Source: Cyprinodon diabolis (taxonomy: Eukaryota > Chordata > Actinopteri > Cyprinodontiformes > Cyprinodontidae). Taken from it: DNA of 64,000 bases. The position numbers and the translations under genes are program-made. Shown one piece after another: positions 34,753 to 47,750 of this stretch; the stretch's first letter is position 1, and every line of letters begins with the position of its first letter. The stretch lies in assembly GCA_030533445.1 (NCBI GenBank), contig CM060076.1, positions 26,088,603 through 26,152,602 on the forward strand, written 5' to 3'. The notes beneath the pieces are model-generated. The model saw nothing but the letters and a program-made list of their open reading frames with translations, did not search any database and was not told the origin of the DNA.

Positions 34753-37700
34753 CTAATAAAAAGTTAGAAAGGTAAGAGAGCATTTAATCCCAGGAAAGCG
34801 ACGCTGAGAAGATCTGGGTGTTTTTACTCACCGACAGTACTGGGCCAGAGGGAGAACATAGCATCTGTCTTCTATGCAGGCCACACTATTTTCATCTTGA
34901 TGCCGAGAGGCGAAAATCTCATTCTGAAAGCAACAGTGGGCGTAAAGCGTCACATCACCACACTTTAGCATGCTGTGCCAAAAGAAGGGCTGAAGAAACA
35001 ACAGCAACACTTTGCAGCAGTCAGCTCAGAGCAAACTAGGAAATGGTGGGGTTTCTTTATGTGGCGAGGCCAGATGCAAACCAAACCCTCCTCTGCTGAG
35101 CAAGAGACAGCTGCAGACTTTCACTAGAAACTATTCCTCTCCTTGTTCAGAGGTCAAACAGATAGCATCATATATATTTTTTTTGAGGAAGAAATAATGA
35201 TGTCTCCAGCAAGAGTCGCTGTCCACACTACTATACACCAAAGCAGCCTTCATATTGATGCTACTTGTTAAAATATGCACTGCAATAGGCTCATTTCTAA
35301 ACAGCAAATGCTTTTATGGCACAAAAAACAGGTTGCACAACTGTCCTCTTCCCACTGGGAGAAATTATCTCCTGGCTGCAGTCTGCCGGCGCCTCACCTC
35401 ACAGTGTGCTCTGGGATCCCGGCCTCCCTGGGTGTGCTCAGGCCTGTAGTACCAAAAAAGGCTCATCATCAGCTCTCCTGAGGAAGATCAACACAAATAT
35501 CAGCTGAACATTTTCTGCCATGCATTCTTGCACTTAAACATCAGTCTGTGAACTGCACCACTAGGAAAAAAAGTAAAGGGGCGTTAGACCACCTAGTTAA
35601 ACTGGAACCCACAGATTATGAATGAAAAGCTGGAGAGAATAAATTATCTTTATGGCATTTCTGTCATTTCCTTTGCTAATTTTACTTTAAAATTACATTT
35701 CTAACGGATTTATCAAATGTGTGTTTTTTTTCCCTTTAAGTAAATTTTATTTATTAAGCACTTTATACACCAACCAAAGTAACCAAAGAGATTTACAGCC
35801 AGGTCCATTGATTTAGTTTTAAACATTTCATTTTTCTTAAAGCTACATTTTTTATTTTACTGATTTACCATTTCAAATTAAATCCAACTTAAGCATATCT
35901 TTCATTACCTTCGCGGGTAATTGGCCGTAAAGCCGTTCCACATGGAAAGCTAAAGATGCGTTTAGATACAAATTTATCCCGTTAATTTCCCTTTCCTGGG
36001 GCAGATATTTAAACTTTCACTGGGATTTGTTAAAGACACGGGGCATTAAGACCATATTCCACCACCAGGCGAGTTTACAAATGTATTTATTTTTTTAAAC
36101 ATTCATTGCTTAATCTTTTAAAGAAGGAACCTGTGAAACATTAAGTCAAGTCTTAGAAGAACGATGGTCGCTTTTGATGCGCCATCTTTATAAATAGTGC
36201 TTGATACCTGAGATAAAGAAAGTGGAATTTACAGTATCCAACTACGTCAGGATAGGGTACGTTACTGGTTGTTTTGTTTTTTAATTAAAGCAAAAATTTA
36301 AAAGAATTAAAAAGAATATGATAATGTATAAAAAGGTTAATGTTTGTCAGTCCTAAAAACTAATTTCCCATAGCTTCATTTACACATAAGGGAAACAGTA
36401 GTTTTCATAATTAGATTTCAAGGAAAATAAAACTCAAATTTAAACGTTTAATTATTATAATATTACAGAACTTGATTTCAAATTAAAATGGAAACATAAG
36501 TTTGACCTGAAAACAGGACTTTGAATAACCAAGCAGGATTGATTAATGACCCAGACTGAGAGACAACTTAGAGGCTCAGGAGACCTTGGGAGGCGTTTTA
36601 AGAGGCTAATTAGATTCAACACCATTCATTTTCTATATTCAGCTTCTTAATATCTTAAATCTTTTTTCGCTGCACATGAAATTCTTCATCATAAACAGGC
36701 CATGCTGTCAGTTTCATGCATCCAGCATCCAGAGGCGAGTAGCTCTTCCCAAGTGCATATTGGGAAAGTTAGCAAATTGAGCATCACTTTAAGTCATTTT
36801 ATTGTTAGATGATAACTGTTGCGTTAAACAGGCATTACGGAGTTTTCTAATGATAATGCCACCTATGGCCAAAACACTGAACTGCAGCATTCTTCTCGTT
36901 ATCGTAGCTTGTATTTAATATGGTTATTTTTTTTACTTTCTTCACTTTAAGTGAAGTAGCCGTTGGTTTCTGAAATGAGCTGGATGCCGGTTGCTTCTGA
37001 GGATCCACAAAAACCATCTTATTTTGCTTTGATTGTTTGCTAGGTTGGAAGCTTTAAGCATGGACACGCTTGGCGTCAAACAATGCAGGAACTTCCGACC
37101 CAAAGTAAAATCCAGAAAATAGCCCACAGGCTTATAGATGCACCGGTGCTGAGCTACTGGGGTGTCAGTTTGCTCATTAAGCAATGTTTTTATCATAAAG
37201 GGTCAAATAAAAAGGCCATTTTAAAGATATATTTAAGTAAAATCCTAAATAATGTCTCTTTAATGTTGTAGCAGTTGTTCACACATGATAAAGATGCTCT
37301 TTAAAGAGCAAAACTCCTAAGAGAATTAGACTATTTCTGCTCATCCTGAAGGAAAATAATTCTGTTGCAGTCTAAATAACCCGGTATAATTTATGTTCTA
37401 CTTTTAAATCCGCAGAAACAGAATGAAGGAGAATTTAAGGCAACCAAGCTTTCTAGACCTTTTAAATACACCCTTTATTTATGTGACGTTGTTACTCTGA
37501 AAAAAAAAATCCTACTTTGTTTTTGTGTAACTGATGGATCATTTGCAGCATGACTTCAACCTCCCCTTCTTGTTTTTTCTTCTCACCTGTTTTAGGGTCT
37601 TCCCACAACGCAGATATCTTAGCAACATATGGGAGGGACTTTTTCCTGGGACCAGATCGTAGTAGGACAGTGTCTCTGACACAAATCACTTCACCGTCCC

Positions 37701-40700
37701 TTTCCACTCCTTCATAACACATCCTCATTGCAGCCTCATCTTCCCCCTGATATTACAAACAGAAGATTCTCTTCATTAAGAAAAAAAAAAAATGAAGGGA
37801 AAAAAAATCACCAATCTTTTCCTAAAAAGGGGAGCAACCTACCGCAATAAAGACCTCCCTCTCAGTGGGGATGCCAACTGGCCGCCAGCCATTTGTGGCA
37901 CGTCTACGGCTGATCTTCTGTTTACTGCTGCCAAGGCTCGGCACTGGGGTGGCCTGTTTCGTAAGGAGGTGGGTGTGGCCCACGGAGGAGCCATTGGAGG
38001 TCTTTGTGCTTTGAGGGCATTCCTTAGCTAGCATTATCCTGGCCTGGGGCTGATCTCGGCCAGACAGGGGGGTCAACAGGTGGGCTTTATTCTGTGTTGA
38101 ACTGGGCACACTGGATAGTGGACATTTAGAGATCGGTAGAGTAGGGGGAACCAGTAATGAGGGGCTGTGGTCACCCTGTAGGGTCGTGTAAGCCTCTGAA
38201 AAAAGAATGGAAGTTTAATATATTTTAAATATATATATACAAATATATCACCCAAGGTAATATTATTTCGCCACCAAGTTTAATAGTACAGAGTAAATTG
38301 GTCTGGTCTAACCTGAATCAAACTCTGAAAACTACAAGAATAACTAACAAAGAACCCATCAGAACCTAGAGATCATTAAACGTAGGACCTCAACTATCTT
38401 AAATTAAACTGCTTAGTATACCATAAAACACTTTACAGATCTCTCCTAATTTTTGCTTAGTTGTTAGACTTAAATAATCCCCCAATGTTGTTTATTAAAA
38501 CAAAAAAAGCCATCTAACCAACCTGGTATTTTGTGAAAAGATGATTACCCCTGCTGTTAAATAGTGAACAGTTGTCATTTTTAGATTTTTTTTAGACTGA
38601 TTATTGATTAGACTGATGGTGTGTTCAAACTGAATGCTGTGTTCTTGGTAATTTCTGCAAGCATCGCAGGGGGTTGACTCAGCTTCACCGTGTCACCAAA
38701 CAGCAGGAGTTTTAGCTTCTATTTCAATTCCACCTGGCAGACAGAGATCAAGTCACAGAGCTTGTTTTTTGTATCACAACCAACACTAAAAGCTGAATCT
38801 AGATGATGATCGGATTCAGCAGCACTTCCTTGTATCTAGCCGGGCAGAGGGCACCAGAGCTAGGGAGAAGAAGCAGCTGGCCGGTGTCTTTGCTGCAGGA
38901 TGATGAACAGCCTTGTAGGGCTAAACTAAATCAGCTTTTTTCAAAAGGCCCCCTATAAACCTCATAAGAGCGTTCCTTATTTCATCCTTTGCCAACACCA
39001 TTTGCTCTATATTCCATTTCAACTAAAAATAGTTTTTTCTAGGCTGCACGCTTTCAACCAACTACACAACCATGACCAGCCCCTGATCAGTTACCATGAC
39101 GTTGGGCTGACGTTTCAACTTCAGCAATCACTGCTCTGCTCTTCAACAATGATTGGGGAGTGGTCACCACTCTTACCTCATGGGATCTACCGCTGGTGGC
39201 TTTATCGCTCTTGCCTGCATGGTTTGCATGAGGATACCATGTAAATCCACCAGTCTTAGCGTGAACACTGCATTCAATGTGAAAAGTAGCTTTAGGGTTA
39301 AGATTATATCAAGAAAGCATCATCAAGCCCCAAAGAAAGGAGCAGATCAGAAACTAAGAAGCTTTCTTGCTAGAAGCAGAACCAGGAAGGTCTGGTGTCG
39401 ATTTTTTTGTTTCAGAACCTGGACAGCATGCTGGAAATTTCAGAACATTAACTTTTCTCTCTAACAGAAAATGATAAAGTCTGAAAATTAACTTATGACC
39501 CAGCTCAAGTACTTTGCGTAATGCAATGGGAGAACAGCTAACTTCAAATCCAGGTGGCTCCTAAAAAAAAAAATTTTAGGAGTTGGAGTGACCTAGTCAA
39601 AGCCTGGACCTAAATCCCACTGACTCGTCACCGCAATGACCTTAAAAAGACAGCTCCAGAAACCCAATCAGTTAGCTTAATTTATAAAATCTCTGCATAC
39701 ATTTCTGAAACAAACACTCACTTCCTTAGAACATTTTTCCTAATTAAATAATCTTTTGGGGTCTTGCTTTTCTCTGGTCATCTTGTGTCTAATGTAGGGT
39801 TGTCAAAAGTATCGATACTAAAAAAAGTATCGATACTGAAACGTTGTATCCGGATGCAATACTCGTTTTTAAAAGTATCGATACAGTGCTACCACCAGTG
39901 GCACCAAAGCAGTCATTCATCTAAAGTGCAGAATAGAGGACAATGCACTTTCAGAACACTGTGTGATTGAATAATTCTGTGCACTTTTCAGTTTCACACT
40001 TTTCTTTTGTAACAGGTGCAGCTGCTGAGAATTATTTTTGTTTTTTAACCAGTTTGGCCAGTGTCATTGTTATGTATGCAAAGCATAGCCAGGGAAGGAA
40101 CACTTAATTTTAATTTGATAAGTTTTTTATCAAGCTTGCTTAATATTGTGCACAGCATACAACCTTGATTGTATTTATTTATTGTGTTTTATTTATTAAT
40201 GAAATCATTTCTGTAGAATTTTGGAGTCTTTGTTTTTATCCTTGTGGTATCAAAAATGGTATGGAGTACCGAATATTTTCCTTAGTATCGGTATCGAGTT
40301 GAAAAGTTTAGTATCGTGACAACCCTAGTCTAATGTGGGATGTAAATAATTATTTATCTTAAGTTAAGAATTTAAATATCACAAAAACAGCAGAAATCTG
40401 TGAGGGGGGAAAATACTCTTTCCCAAATCCAACTGATTTAAACTCAAGTAAATCTAGTTTATTTATATAGCGCCAATTTCCAACAATGTATTTCCTAAAG
40501 TTGAGTCCTACCCCAAAGTGGACAGAGTGAATTCTATTCAGAGAACAGACATCTGAGTTCCTGGGTGCATCTTTCAGGCTACATTTTTGACTTCTGTTAA
40601 TGTGTAAACATGCAAAGCCTGCAGGCACAGAAGCAGGTTACTCCTCCCATCATTCTACACACAGTCAGTTAGAGGAAAACCTGTTAGTGTCTTGATCTGC

Positions 40701-43536
40701 ACAGCTGGTAGAGGCACATCTCAAACGAAGGCGCTGTCTTGTATTTTATGAAAACTAAAGCTGCTTCAGTGCAAACATCCCCAGCTTTTTCCTCCCTGTC
40801 CCACTGAGTTAATCCCAGCAGTAAAATGAAGACCCCAATAAAGAAAACCTGCAGTGTAAAAATGAACACAGCCATAAATTTGTTCAACACTGATATGCTA
40901 CTTGCCTAAAGAAAATAGCTACTTATGTTTTCTTTGATGTGGGTTACAATCACATCTTGATTTACTTAAAAAATCAGACATGACAGATTTTAATTTATCT
41001 GTTTTAGAGTTACAGTCAGTTTTGTAAGCAGTAAACATTTGTGAGAATCTGATTCACCTCCAGACTTTAAAGGTTTAGAGGACGATCTTTTATTTCCGGG
41101 TGGATCATCTAAATAAGTGGTCTGTCCTACATGCTTGTCCTGTTATCTATTTCTGCACACGCACACTTTTAGGGGTATATCTGTGTTGAGCTTCAGACAG
41201 TCATCGAAGCAAACCTTTCTCACCGCGGTTCTTTGAAAATGGGTGAGGGTGGTAAGAGAAAAAGTGTCTATGAAGTGTAGGAGAGGAATTTGGGGATTTG
41301 CTGTCACAGCGGCCCACTGTCGCCATAGGCAGTCGCTACCTGACAGTGGCGACTAATAAAGATGGTACAGGCACCATGCAGTGGAGGCGGAGTTGCGTAA
41401 CCAACTCTTACCTAATTAAATGGATATTGCAGGGTTTAGCCACAAAGGCAGAGATAGGAGGGAGGCTTAATGCCTGATATTCATCATAGCTGTAAAGCAT
41501 TGTGGCTCATTTTTAGTGCCCTTTACAAAAATACTTGAATCATAAAAGAAAGGGCATTAGCAAATATTGAAACATCTTTAGGAAGCTAGAGCTTGGAAAC
41601 AACTTGAGCTTTCAAATACTAAATGACCCTAAACATACCTCAGAAAATAGCTATAAAGTCAGACAAATACTGAGGGCAGAGCTAAAAATAATGGAAATAA
41701 ATATCCAGTTTCTACTGTATTTAAACATGTTTTAAATAATACTAGTTAATTTACACCGAGGCTTCATCTGTAGATTTATGTTCACTCACCTGTTTTAATG
41801 CTGTGTGTGCATCCAGTACAGCCTGCACTGAAAGAACAACTTCTACCCGTCACCGGAGGCAGTGATCTGTAGCTGTAGCCGCTGATCCCGCAGGCATCGC
41901 CATAACAGGGGGAAGCCACAGAGTTGCAGTAGGCAGGGTGGCCTAAGCCCGATGGATGTGACACCTGACCTCCCAGGAGCTTGGATCCAGTAATATGGCT
42001 GGGGCACAAACCGGTGGAGCTGAAGTTGAGGGGCCGTGTGGCCAGGGCAGCTGAAGTCTGTCCAGTGTGCGTTGGGTGGGTGATGTGGACGTAGTAGCCG
42101 GGGAAGCAGTGGTCAGCAGTGCAGAGGCATGGGTGGGGGGTGAGGGCGAGTGCTCTGTGGGGGTGGGAATGTGTGAGAGATGGGGAGGTTACTAGGCACT
42201 CTGGCTTCACGGGGGTCATGGCTGACTTTATAGACTGGTCATCTGAGTCTGCGTAGGGCTGCTGGCCAAGGAAGCAGGCCAGACGGTGGCAGTACTCCAC
42301 AGACCCCTCTGGGGGACAGCAGTAGTATGGGCTCAGTTCTGTCTCCAGCTGTTCTTCCTTCACCTGCTTTAGAGAGTATCCAAGCATGCTACGAGACTGA
42401 TAACCTGGTTTGGTCAGGCGGTGGGTGCAGCTGCCCGTCTCCCACTCCACCTTGGGCTCAAAGTCCGCTTTCTTCTTGCAGGCTGTGCAGCCGCCGTGCA
42501 GGGGAGAGCGCTTTTTACCTTTCTGCTTTTGCAACTGGCGTTTGTTTTGGAGTTTATCGCCATGGTGCTGCTTTGGTGTCGAGTCCGCAGCAGGAGCCAT
42601 AGAGTCAGATGTGACCGTTGCAGTGGGAGTGACCTTTACTCTCTGTTTACTGGTAGCAGATGAGCTTGTTAGCTTCAGCAGGGCTGCAGCATTGAGTCCA
42701 GCTAGCCGTCTTGGTGCAGGTGCATCTAAACACTCCTGGCTCATCCAAACAGCTTCATCACCCCGACTGGCTTTAGCCTTCTTGCTCAGCTTAGCACTTT
42801 GACAAAGCTCAACCTTGTTGGGTGTAGAGACTTTATTAATGTTCCCTCTTGATACTTTAAGACTTCCAGGGAGACTTCTGGTTGGATCTAAAGGAACTGC
42901 TCCATCCAGAGCTTCCTCCTGCCTCCTGGCCAGTTTGGCAGCTGGTTGAGCATCAGTGGCTCTTTCAAGTAGTAAACTGTTCACTGCCTCAGCGTTGAGA
43001 GACGCCAGTCTACGCTTGCGTGGTTGTAAGTCTGTCAGTTCTGAATGATCAGCAAGATGTTTTGATTTCAGTTTGTTTTTTGGTAAGGACTTCGTTTTTA
43101 ATCCATCTCTGGTTTTACCCATTTTGGATTTAGTTTTGGGCCTGTCTCTTCTTTCTTTACCTTTAGCCCGAACCTTTTCACGTGAGCCTTCTTCTAGGCG
43201 AGTAAGGAGAACATGGCACTTACGTTCCTCCTCAGAATTCCCAGCTCGACCTCGCAGAGGGTACAACTTTCTGACCCGTTTCTTCTCTCGTCTTTGGTCA
43301 AGCTTCCGGCTCTCGTCTGACCTTCTTCTTTCTTTTTTCTCCTTCATTGTGTTGGGCTCTTTGCCTTCCTTTTTTCTTATGATCCCACTTATCTTCTTTG
43401 TCCTGCCGAAACGTAATGTACGCTCAGGGCTGTCAGTGCCCGTGGTGCCACCATGAGGCCAGGTATGGCTGGTATCCCACCAGTCAGAACTGGTCTGGTT
43501 CTGCCTGAGGGAAGCTGACTGCCTTGCGTGAGTCAT
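34563..43536 (-). CDS. bahd1: Bromo-adjacent homology domain-containing protein 1, complete coding region (873 aa)
   Basis: BAHD1 is a nuclear heterochromatin-forming silencer whose BAH domain reads histone H3K27 methylation. Six coding exons join with consistent phases: 43536-41790, 38195-37843, 37746-37587, 35477-35398, 34923-34832, 34752-34563. Start is [10 protein letters not shown], paralleling the mammalian MTHTRRKSL. Residues 1-180 are very basic. Two copies of the family motif follow: [12 protein letters not shown] (about 173-184) and [15 protein letters not shown] (about 275-289). A Cys-rich [12 protein letters not shown] segment and a Pro/His/Ser-rich middle come next. [12 protein letters not shown] (end of exon 2) precedes the C-terminal BAH domain (about 718-871), with [40 protein letters not shown] and [19 protein letters not shown]. 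It is longer than mammalian BAHD1 (about 780 aa), mostly in the basic N-terminus. No stops or frameshifts. Confidence 0.95.
34832..34923 (-). CDS. bahd1: bahd1 coding exon 5 (BAH domain)
   Basis: 92 nt; acceptor gctttcag|AATGAG, donor CTGTCG|gtgagt. Encodes [20 protein letters not shown] and [10 protein letters not shown], a highly conserved BAH core. Confidence 0.95.
35398..35477 (-). CDS. bahd1: bahd1 coding exon 4 (BAH domain)
   Basis: 80 nt; acceptor cttcctcag|GAGAG, donor TGTGAG|gtgagg. Encodes [20 protein letters not shown], including the WYYRPE motif typical of BAH domains. Confidence 0.93.
35478..37586 (-). other. bahd1 intron
   Basis: AT-rich intron DNA. 35735-35815 has tttatttattaagcacttta, the complement of a LINE/SINE tail. 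Nothing else recognised. Confidence 0.55.
37587..37746 (-). CDS. bahd1: bahd1 coding exon 3 (BAH domain start)
   Basis: 160 nt; acceptor atatcag|GGGGAAG, donor AAACAG|gtgaga. Encodes [20 protein letters not shown] through [11 protein letters not shown]. Confidence 0.95.
37843..38195 (-). CDS. bahd1: bahd1 coding exon 2
   Basis: 353 nt; acceptor tttttcag|AGGCT, donor ATTGCG|gtaggt. It reads [18 protein letters not shown] and ends [22 protein letters not shown], the conserved entry to the BAH domain. Confidence 0.93.
39530..39700 (+). mobile_element. Tc1-like relic
   Basis: ttggagtgacctagtcaaag followed by cctggacctaaatcccactg corresponds to the conserved [11 protein letters not shown] region of Tc1 transposases in plus orientation, with mutations and no open frame. 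Confidence 0.6.
39795..40327. mobile_element. hAT-type non-autonomous element (533 bp)
   Basis: Flanked by the exact 8-bp direct repeat gtctaatg (39787-39794 and 40328-40335). Ends are tagggttgtcaaaagtatcg and, complemented, tagggttgtcacgatac. Internal agtatcgatac repeats lie near both ends. No transposase. It sits in a bahd1 intron. Confidence 0.88.
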
Positions 43537-43556
43537 CACATCTTTTTCCAAAGTGC
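41790..43556 (-). CDS. bahd1: bahd1 coding exon 1 (large exon, with 20-nt 5'UTR)
   Basis: Acceptor ttttccccag|GCACTTTGG at 43556, ATG at 43536-43534, donor AAACAG|gtgagt after 41790. It encodes 582 residues of the disordered basic and Ser/Pro-rich part. Upstream of the acceptor the frame stays open by chance but has no further homology. Confidence 0.93.
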
Positions 43557-44421
43557 CTGGGGAAAAGAAACAGAGGTTGGATGAAAAAATATTTTTTTTG
43601 CACATAGAGATCTCAGCATCTACAGAACACACCCAAAATTGAACATCTACTTCACTTAGTTCTCTCTTTCTTTATTTTTTAATAGTTATTCCAGTAGAAC
43701 CAACAAGTTCATTTTTTTTAGTAATTAATTTCGAAGACCAAAAGTCATTAGAAACATTTCATCCAAAAAGAATAAAGTTAAAGGTATATATCGGTTATTT
43801 TTAATGATTATAGCTAACAGCTAAAGAAGCTCTGTAATGTATTTTTCCCAGAAAGGCAGAATAATACATTAAATTAATAAAACACAGGAGAGAGGGACAG
43901 GCAGATGGACCTGTGGCTTCAATCCCAGATTGCATTAATATCAGCCTTCAGCTTCACTGTGCTTTTGGGTCTTGAATGTCTTGTTTCCCTCCTGACATTG
44001 CTCTCTAGATTCTCAGAGTTTCAGGTCAGGAGAGCTGAATGGCTGCTCCAACACATCGTTACTAGGGCTGTGCGATGTGTCTGAAAAACGGCCTTTTATA
44101 TCTGGGGATAAGGACATTTTCTATTAACATCAATGATACGTCTAGTGCGATGTATATTGTTGCTGTTTTATGGCCCAGGACAAATTGTTGCTATCCTCGT
44201 TAAACTAGGGAGTCGTTATGCGACTCAACAATAGAGGGAAATAAACTGCTCTGAAATGTTCTTGGTAAACGGAAACACAGTGGACCAAGAGCAGCAGAAT
44301 ACATGACTGGAAACTTCAACTGGATCTCATGGAATCTGTGCTTCATCCTGAACCTGTGACCTTGATTTCCAACCAAAATAAGAAGTATTCTTTGATTTGT
44401 TTGACTGAGCACTAATACAGT

Positions 44422-44786
44422 TAGGGCTGAAAAAATTTATCAGATTAATTGTGATTAATTAATTTAGTAATTGATTAATCGTTAACTGGAGTTTAGAGAC
44501 TGTAAAATATGCCTTTAGCTGACAGAGCGACCCATTTAGAGCAGTAATTATATCAAAATTGTAAAAAAAAAATAAATAAATAAACATTTGCATTTAAGAT
44601 AAAGAGGTTTTGTCTGTTAATATTCTCTATCCAGAACCCTTCATGTGGAGAAGATTTAGATTCACCTTGTTTAATTTCGTAAAAAACTTCTTTAAGGAAC
44701 CTTGGGCTATCAGTTTATTTGTTGAATAATCAAAAAATAGTCAACAGATTAATCAATTTGCTAAATAATCATTACTTGCAGCCTTA
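44422..44786. mobile_element. hAT-type non-autonomous element (365 bp)
   Basis: Flanked by the 8-bp repeat aatacagt (44414-44421 and 44787-44794). Begins tagggctgaaaaaatttat and ends (complement) taaggctgcaagtaatgatt, with many gattaat motifs. It belongs to a widespread fish family with tagggctg ends. A partial relative is at 52553. Confidence 0.85.
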
Positions 44787-45439
44787 AATACAGTCCTTTA
44801 TTTTTTAGCCCAGGTGAGATTTTTCCTTTTACTTTAGCTTCAACACAGTGACAGTTTCAGCTCACGTCATGTTTGTGATGTGATCCTGTCAACAACTTCA
44901 AAGTTCTTGACTTGATTTTGCTGCCTAATCCTGTCGCTCTCACACTTTTTCCTTCCACTACACTTTTCATTTAGATGTACAAACACAATAAAACACTCCA
45001 CTGCTGTCCAGAAGAAAGAAAAAACATTAATTTCAAAAGGAGTTAAGTCAGCAGCCTTTACAAGAATGTGTCCAGTGTAAAAGAATATCCATGCATCAGA
45101 TTTGTTATTTATAAATTGGTCTTACATGCAAATCATTTTTGAGAACATTAGTATCAGGTTTATAATTAACTCTAAGCCAAATTATTTAAAGCAAGAACAT
45201 AAAATCCTTGAAAATATATCCCCATGCATAATTAGTCTATAAGCTGATTACTGGCATTGTTTTTTTTGTTAAGTTTTGATATATTGCAATGCACAGGAAT
45301 CAAGAGGACTCTAAACTACACAAAGCTAAATGGAGGATGAGTTTTATTTTGTCTGTAGATATTGAAAGCAAAAGCAAAACAAAGCAACATGAGACCAAAT
45401 GATTCAAGAGTCTTAGCGACATTCTCCACCCCACTGATG

Positions 45440-45730
45440 CCTGTTCTCGTTAAACTTTAGTGACACGATCATATGGTTGAAGTCCACATATTAAAACGTG
45501 CGTTTGTGATCCTGAGTTTTATGTTTTTAAAGCGATAGAAAAAAAGCACTCCTGCTTTCACTTGTCTCATTATCAGCCAGCATGCACATGCAGCAAGCAA
45601 GCAACAGCTTGTTAGAGCCAGTATTTTAGTCTCTAATGTTTCGTTTGATAAGTGATCCAAAAAAAAAAAAAAAAACTACTTAAAGAAAATTTAATATGGC
45701 TCTTTGAGCAGTTTGGGTTGCCGACCCCTG
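45440..45730. mobile_element. hAT-like 3' end fragment
   Basis: Ends with gggttgccgacccctg, a characteristic hAT terminus of fish genomes, preceded by aatatggctctttgagcagt. The opposite end and target duplication are not found. Confidence 0.45.
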
Positions 45731-47073
45731 GTCTAGATTAAATAAAAATGACTTTTTATCTTTTTTTTTTTGATGAGCAATAAATAATGCTACTCTTAGG
45801 TAGTTTGGCTTTTAAAATACAGTTTTCAATTTATATTTCAAATTGAAATGAAACTTTATAATATACTGTTGATGACTTAAAATATTGGTCAACTCATCTT
45901 GGAAAAAGAAAATCACATTAGTTGCATCCCTAAGTTATGTTGTATTGCCTGAAGTCGAGCTCATTTACAAAGCATATCTCCACAGGATCCTTCTTCGTTG
46001 AAAAAAGCTGCACAGACAGTATGATCTTTGTCTATATCCATGAACTTACTGATTATCACTGAAATTCAGCACATTTACTTAAAAGCTATAACAAGAGTCT
46101 GGGGTTCTGGAGCAAAACGATCCAGGAAAACTAATGGTAATGTTATATTTCTATTAGCTTCACTCAGCTGCTTTTATATAAGTGGACAATTATAAAGCTG
46201 ACGGCCCATTATTAAGTTTCAAAGCAGAAATGCAGTCAAACCTGCTACTAACTGCATTTAAAGAGATCATCTTATGCACATTTCTAATGGAATAGATTTT
46301 CTTACGCTTCATTGTTCAGGGCATATTTTTCCTCTCATAATGTAATAATGCAACGTTTATTGCCCCAATTTGAAAAGCTTCATTTGAGCTGTGTAAGGTT
46401 GGACTCCTAATAAAAAGGCTCATCTGTTCTGTGTTGTGGCAAAGGCAGTGGGTGGAGACAGCAAAAACCAGCTGGGTAGTAGATGCTTTTTATAGGAAGA
46501 AGAGAGAGATTTCTACTAGCAGGCCCTGAAGAGAAATTCTTCTAAAGCGCTGGTGAGAAAATATATATGTACTTTAAGGCAATAGTTATAAAGACTGTCT
46601 AACAGCTGTCAGAAAGCAACATGGTTTGTTTTCACGGTTCTAATTGACAGCAGAAATGAAACGAGACCTTCCTTCTGTGCTCTGACCATTTTAAGATAGA
46701 CTTTTTTTCTGTAAAACAGAAGCGCAAAGAGTGGGTCTATCCAGGGGAGAGCGATAACATTAGCCGATGTTTGAGCCAAAGACGGGTGGATTATGATTAA
46801 GAACCTGCTAATGTCACTCCCAGCGCTTCTCTTCCAGCTTCACATCCGACCTGAGATGTTGTTGAATTAAGAGAAATTTTTAAAATATTCAGAAAAGAAT
46901 TGGAGGCTGATGTGGAGCTTAAATAATAGATTGCTGTTGTTCCAGATGATCATCTAAAACTAATTATTAGCTTCTGTAATACCGAATCAGAGCCTAGATA
47001 GTTCTACACTCTTTATTAGGTCTTTTATAGGTTCATGGTTTCATATTGTTTTTTGGCTGGCAGTTGTAAAAAC

Positions 47074-47468
47074 TAGTGTTGCGCTGATGCCATTTTTTTG
47101 GCCCCGTTATCCAATACCCGATACCTGGCTATGCAGTATTGGCCGATACCATACCGATACCATCTGTTTGAAATTGATGTGTGTGTATATATGAAGAACT
47201 GCATACTACTTGGATGTACAATAAGTGCCATCATGGCTTTATCAAGCAGCTGCCTACCTTTGTGAAGCAGCAAAAAAGCCTAAAACAAAGTGAATCCAGT
47301 AGAACTTTTTATTGCCTAGCTGGAACGGGTGACAATAGCTGAATAAAGTTTTGGCTCTCAAAATGGTATCGGTGCCCTATTTGTTGGTACTCATCGATAC
47401 GGATACCACCATTTTAGTGCTGGATCGGGGCCCTGCCCAATACTGGTATCGGTATCAGTGCAACACTA
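47074..47468. mobile_element. hAT-type non-autonomous element (395 bp)
   Basis: Exact 8-bp direct repeat of g-t-five A-c on each side (47066-47073 and 47469-47476). Termini tagtgttgcgctgatgcc and (complement) tagtgttgcactgatacc. Subterminal gatacc / ggtatc motifs are inverted. No coding capacity. Confidence 0.9.
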
Positions 47469-47750
47469 GTAAAAACCCTGGCTGAGAAGGACGGGTGGAG
47501 TTGCTAGCTGTGCCTTTAAGACTATAGTAGATAATTTCTTGTAAAAGCGGTGGAGGATTCAGTTAAAGTATTATAAGCTAATTCATATCTTATAAATTAA
47601 TAACTGGTTATACTATCTGTACCAGAGGCTTTTAAAGCAGTGTTTCTCCTCTGTATGTTTTTTATCGGGGCGTCATAATACTGTAACTGCCACCTTCCAG
47701 CTCATAGTCTGAGTCTAAGGCTAGATCTGCTGTGGATGGTTCTGACCTTT

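Larger units (their letters stand above)
38196..41789 (-). other. bahd1 intron with repeat insertions
   Basis: Between coding exons 1 and 2. Besides the hAT element and Tc1 relic listed separately, 40448-40480 holds tttatttatatagcgccaat, the complement of an L2/SINE-type tail. No other coding sequence is seen. Confidence 0.6.

Noticed and set aside
42327..43456. Plus-strand open frames opposite bahd1
   Set aside because: Shadow of the large bahd1 exon, without splice or homology support.
44060..44210. Possible hAT element starting tagggctgtgcgatgtg
   Set aside because: Only one end is recognisable; no matching right end or target duplication.
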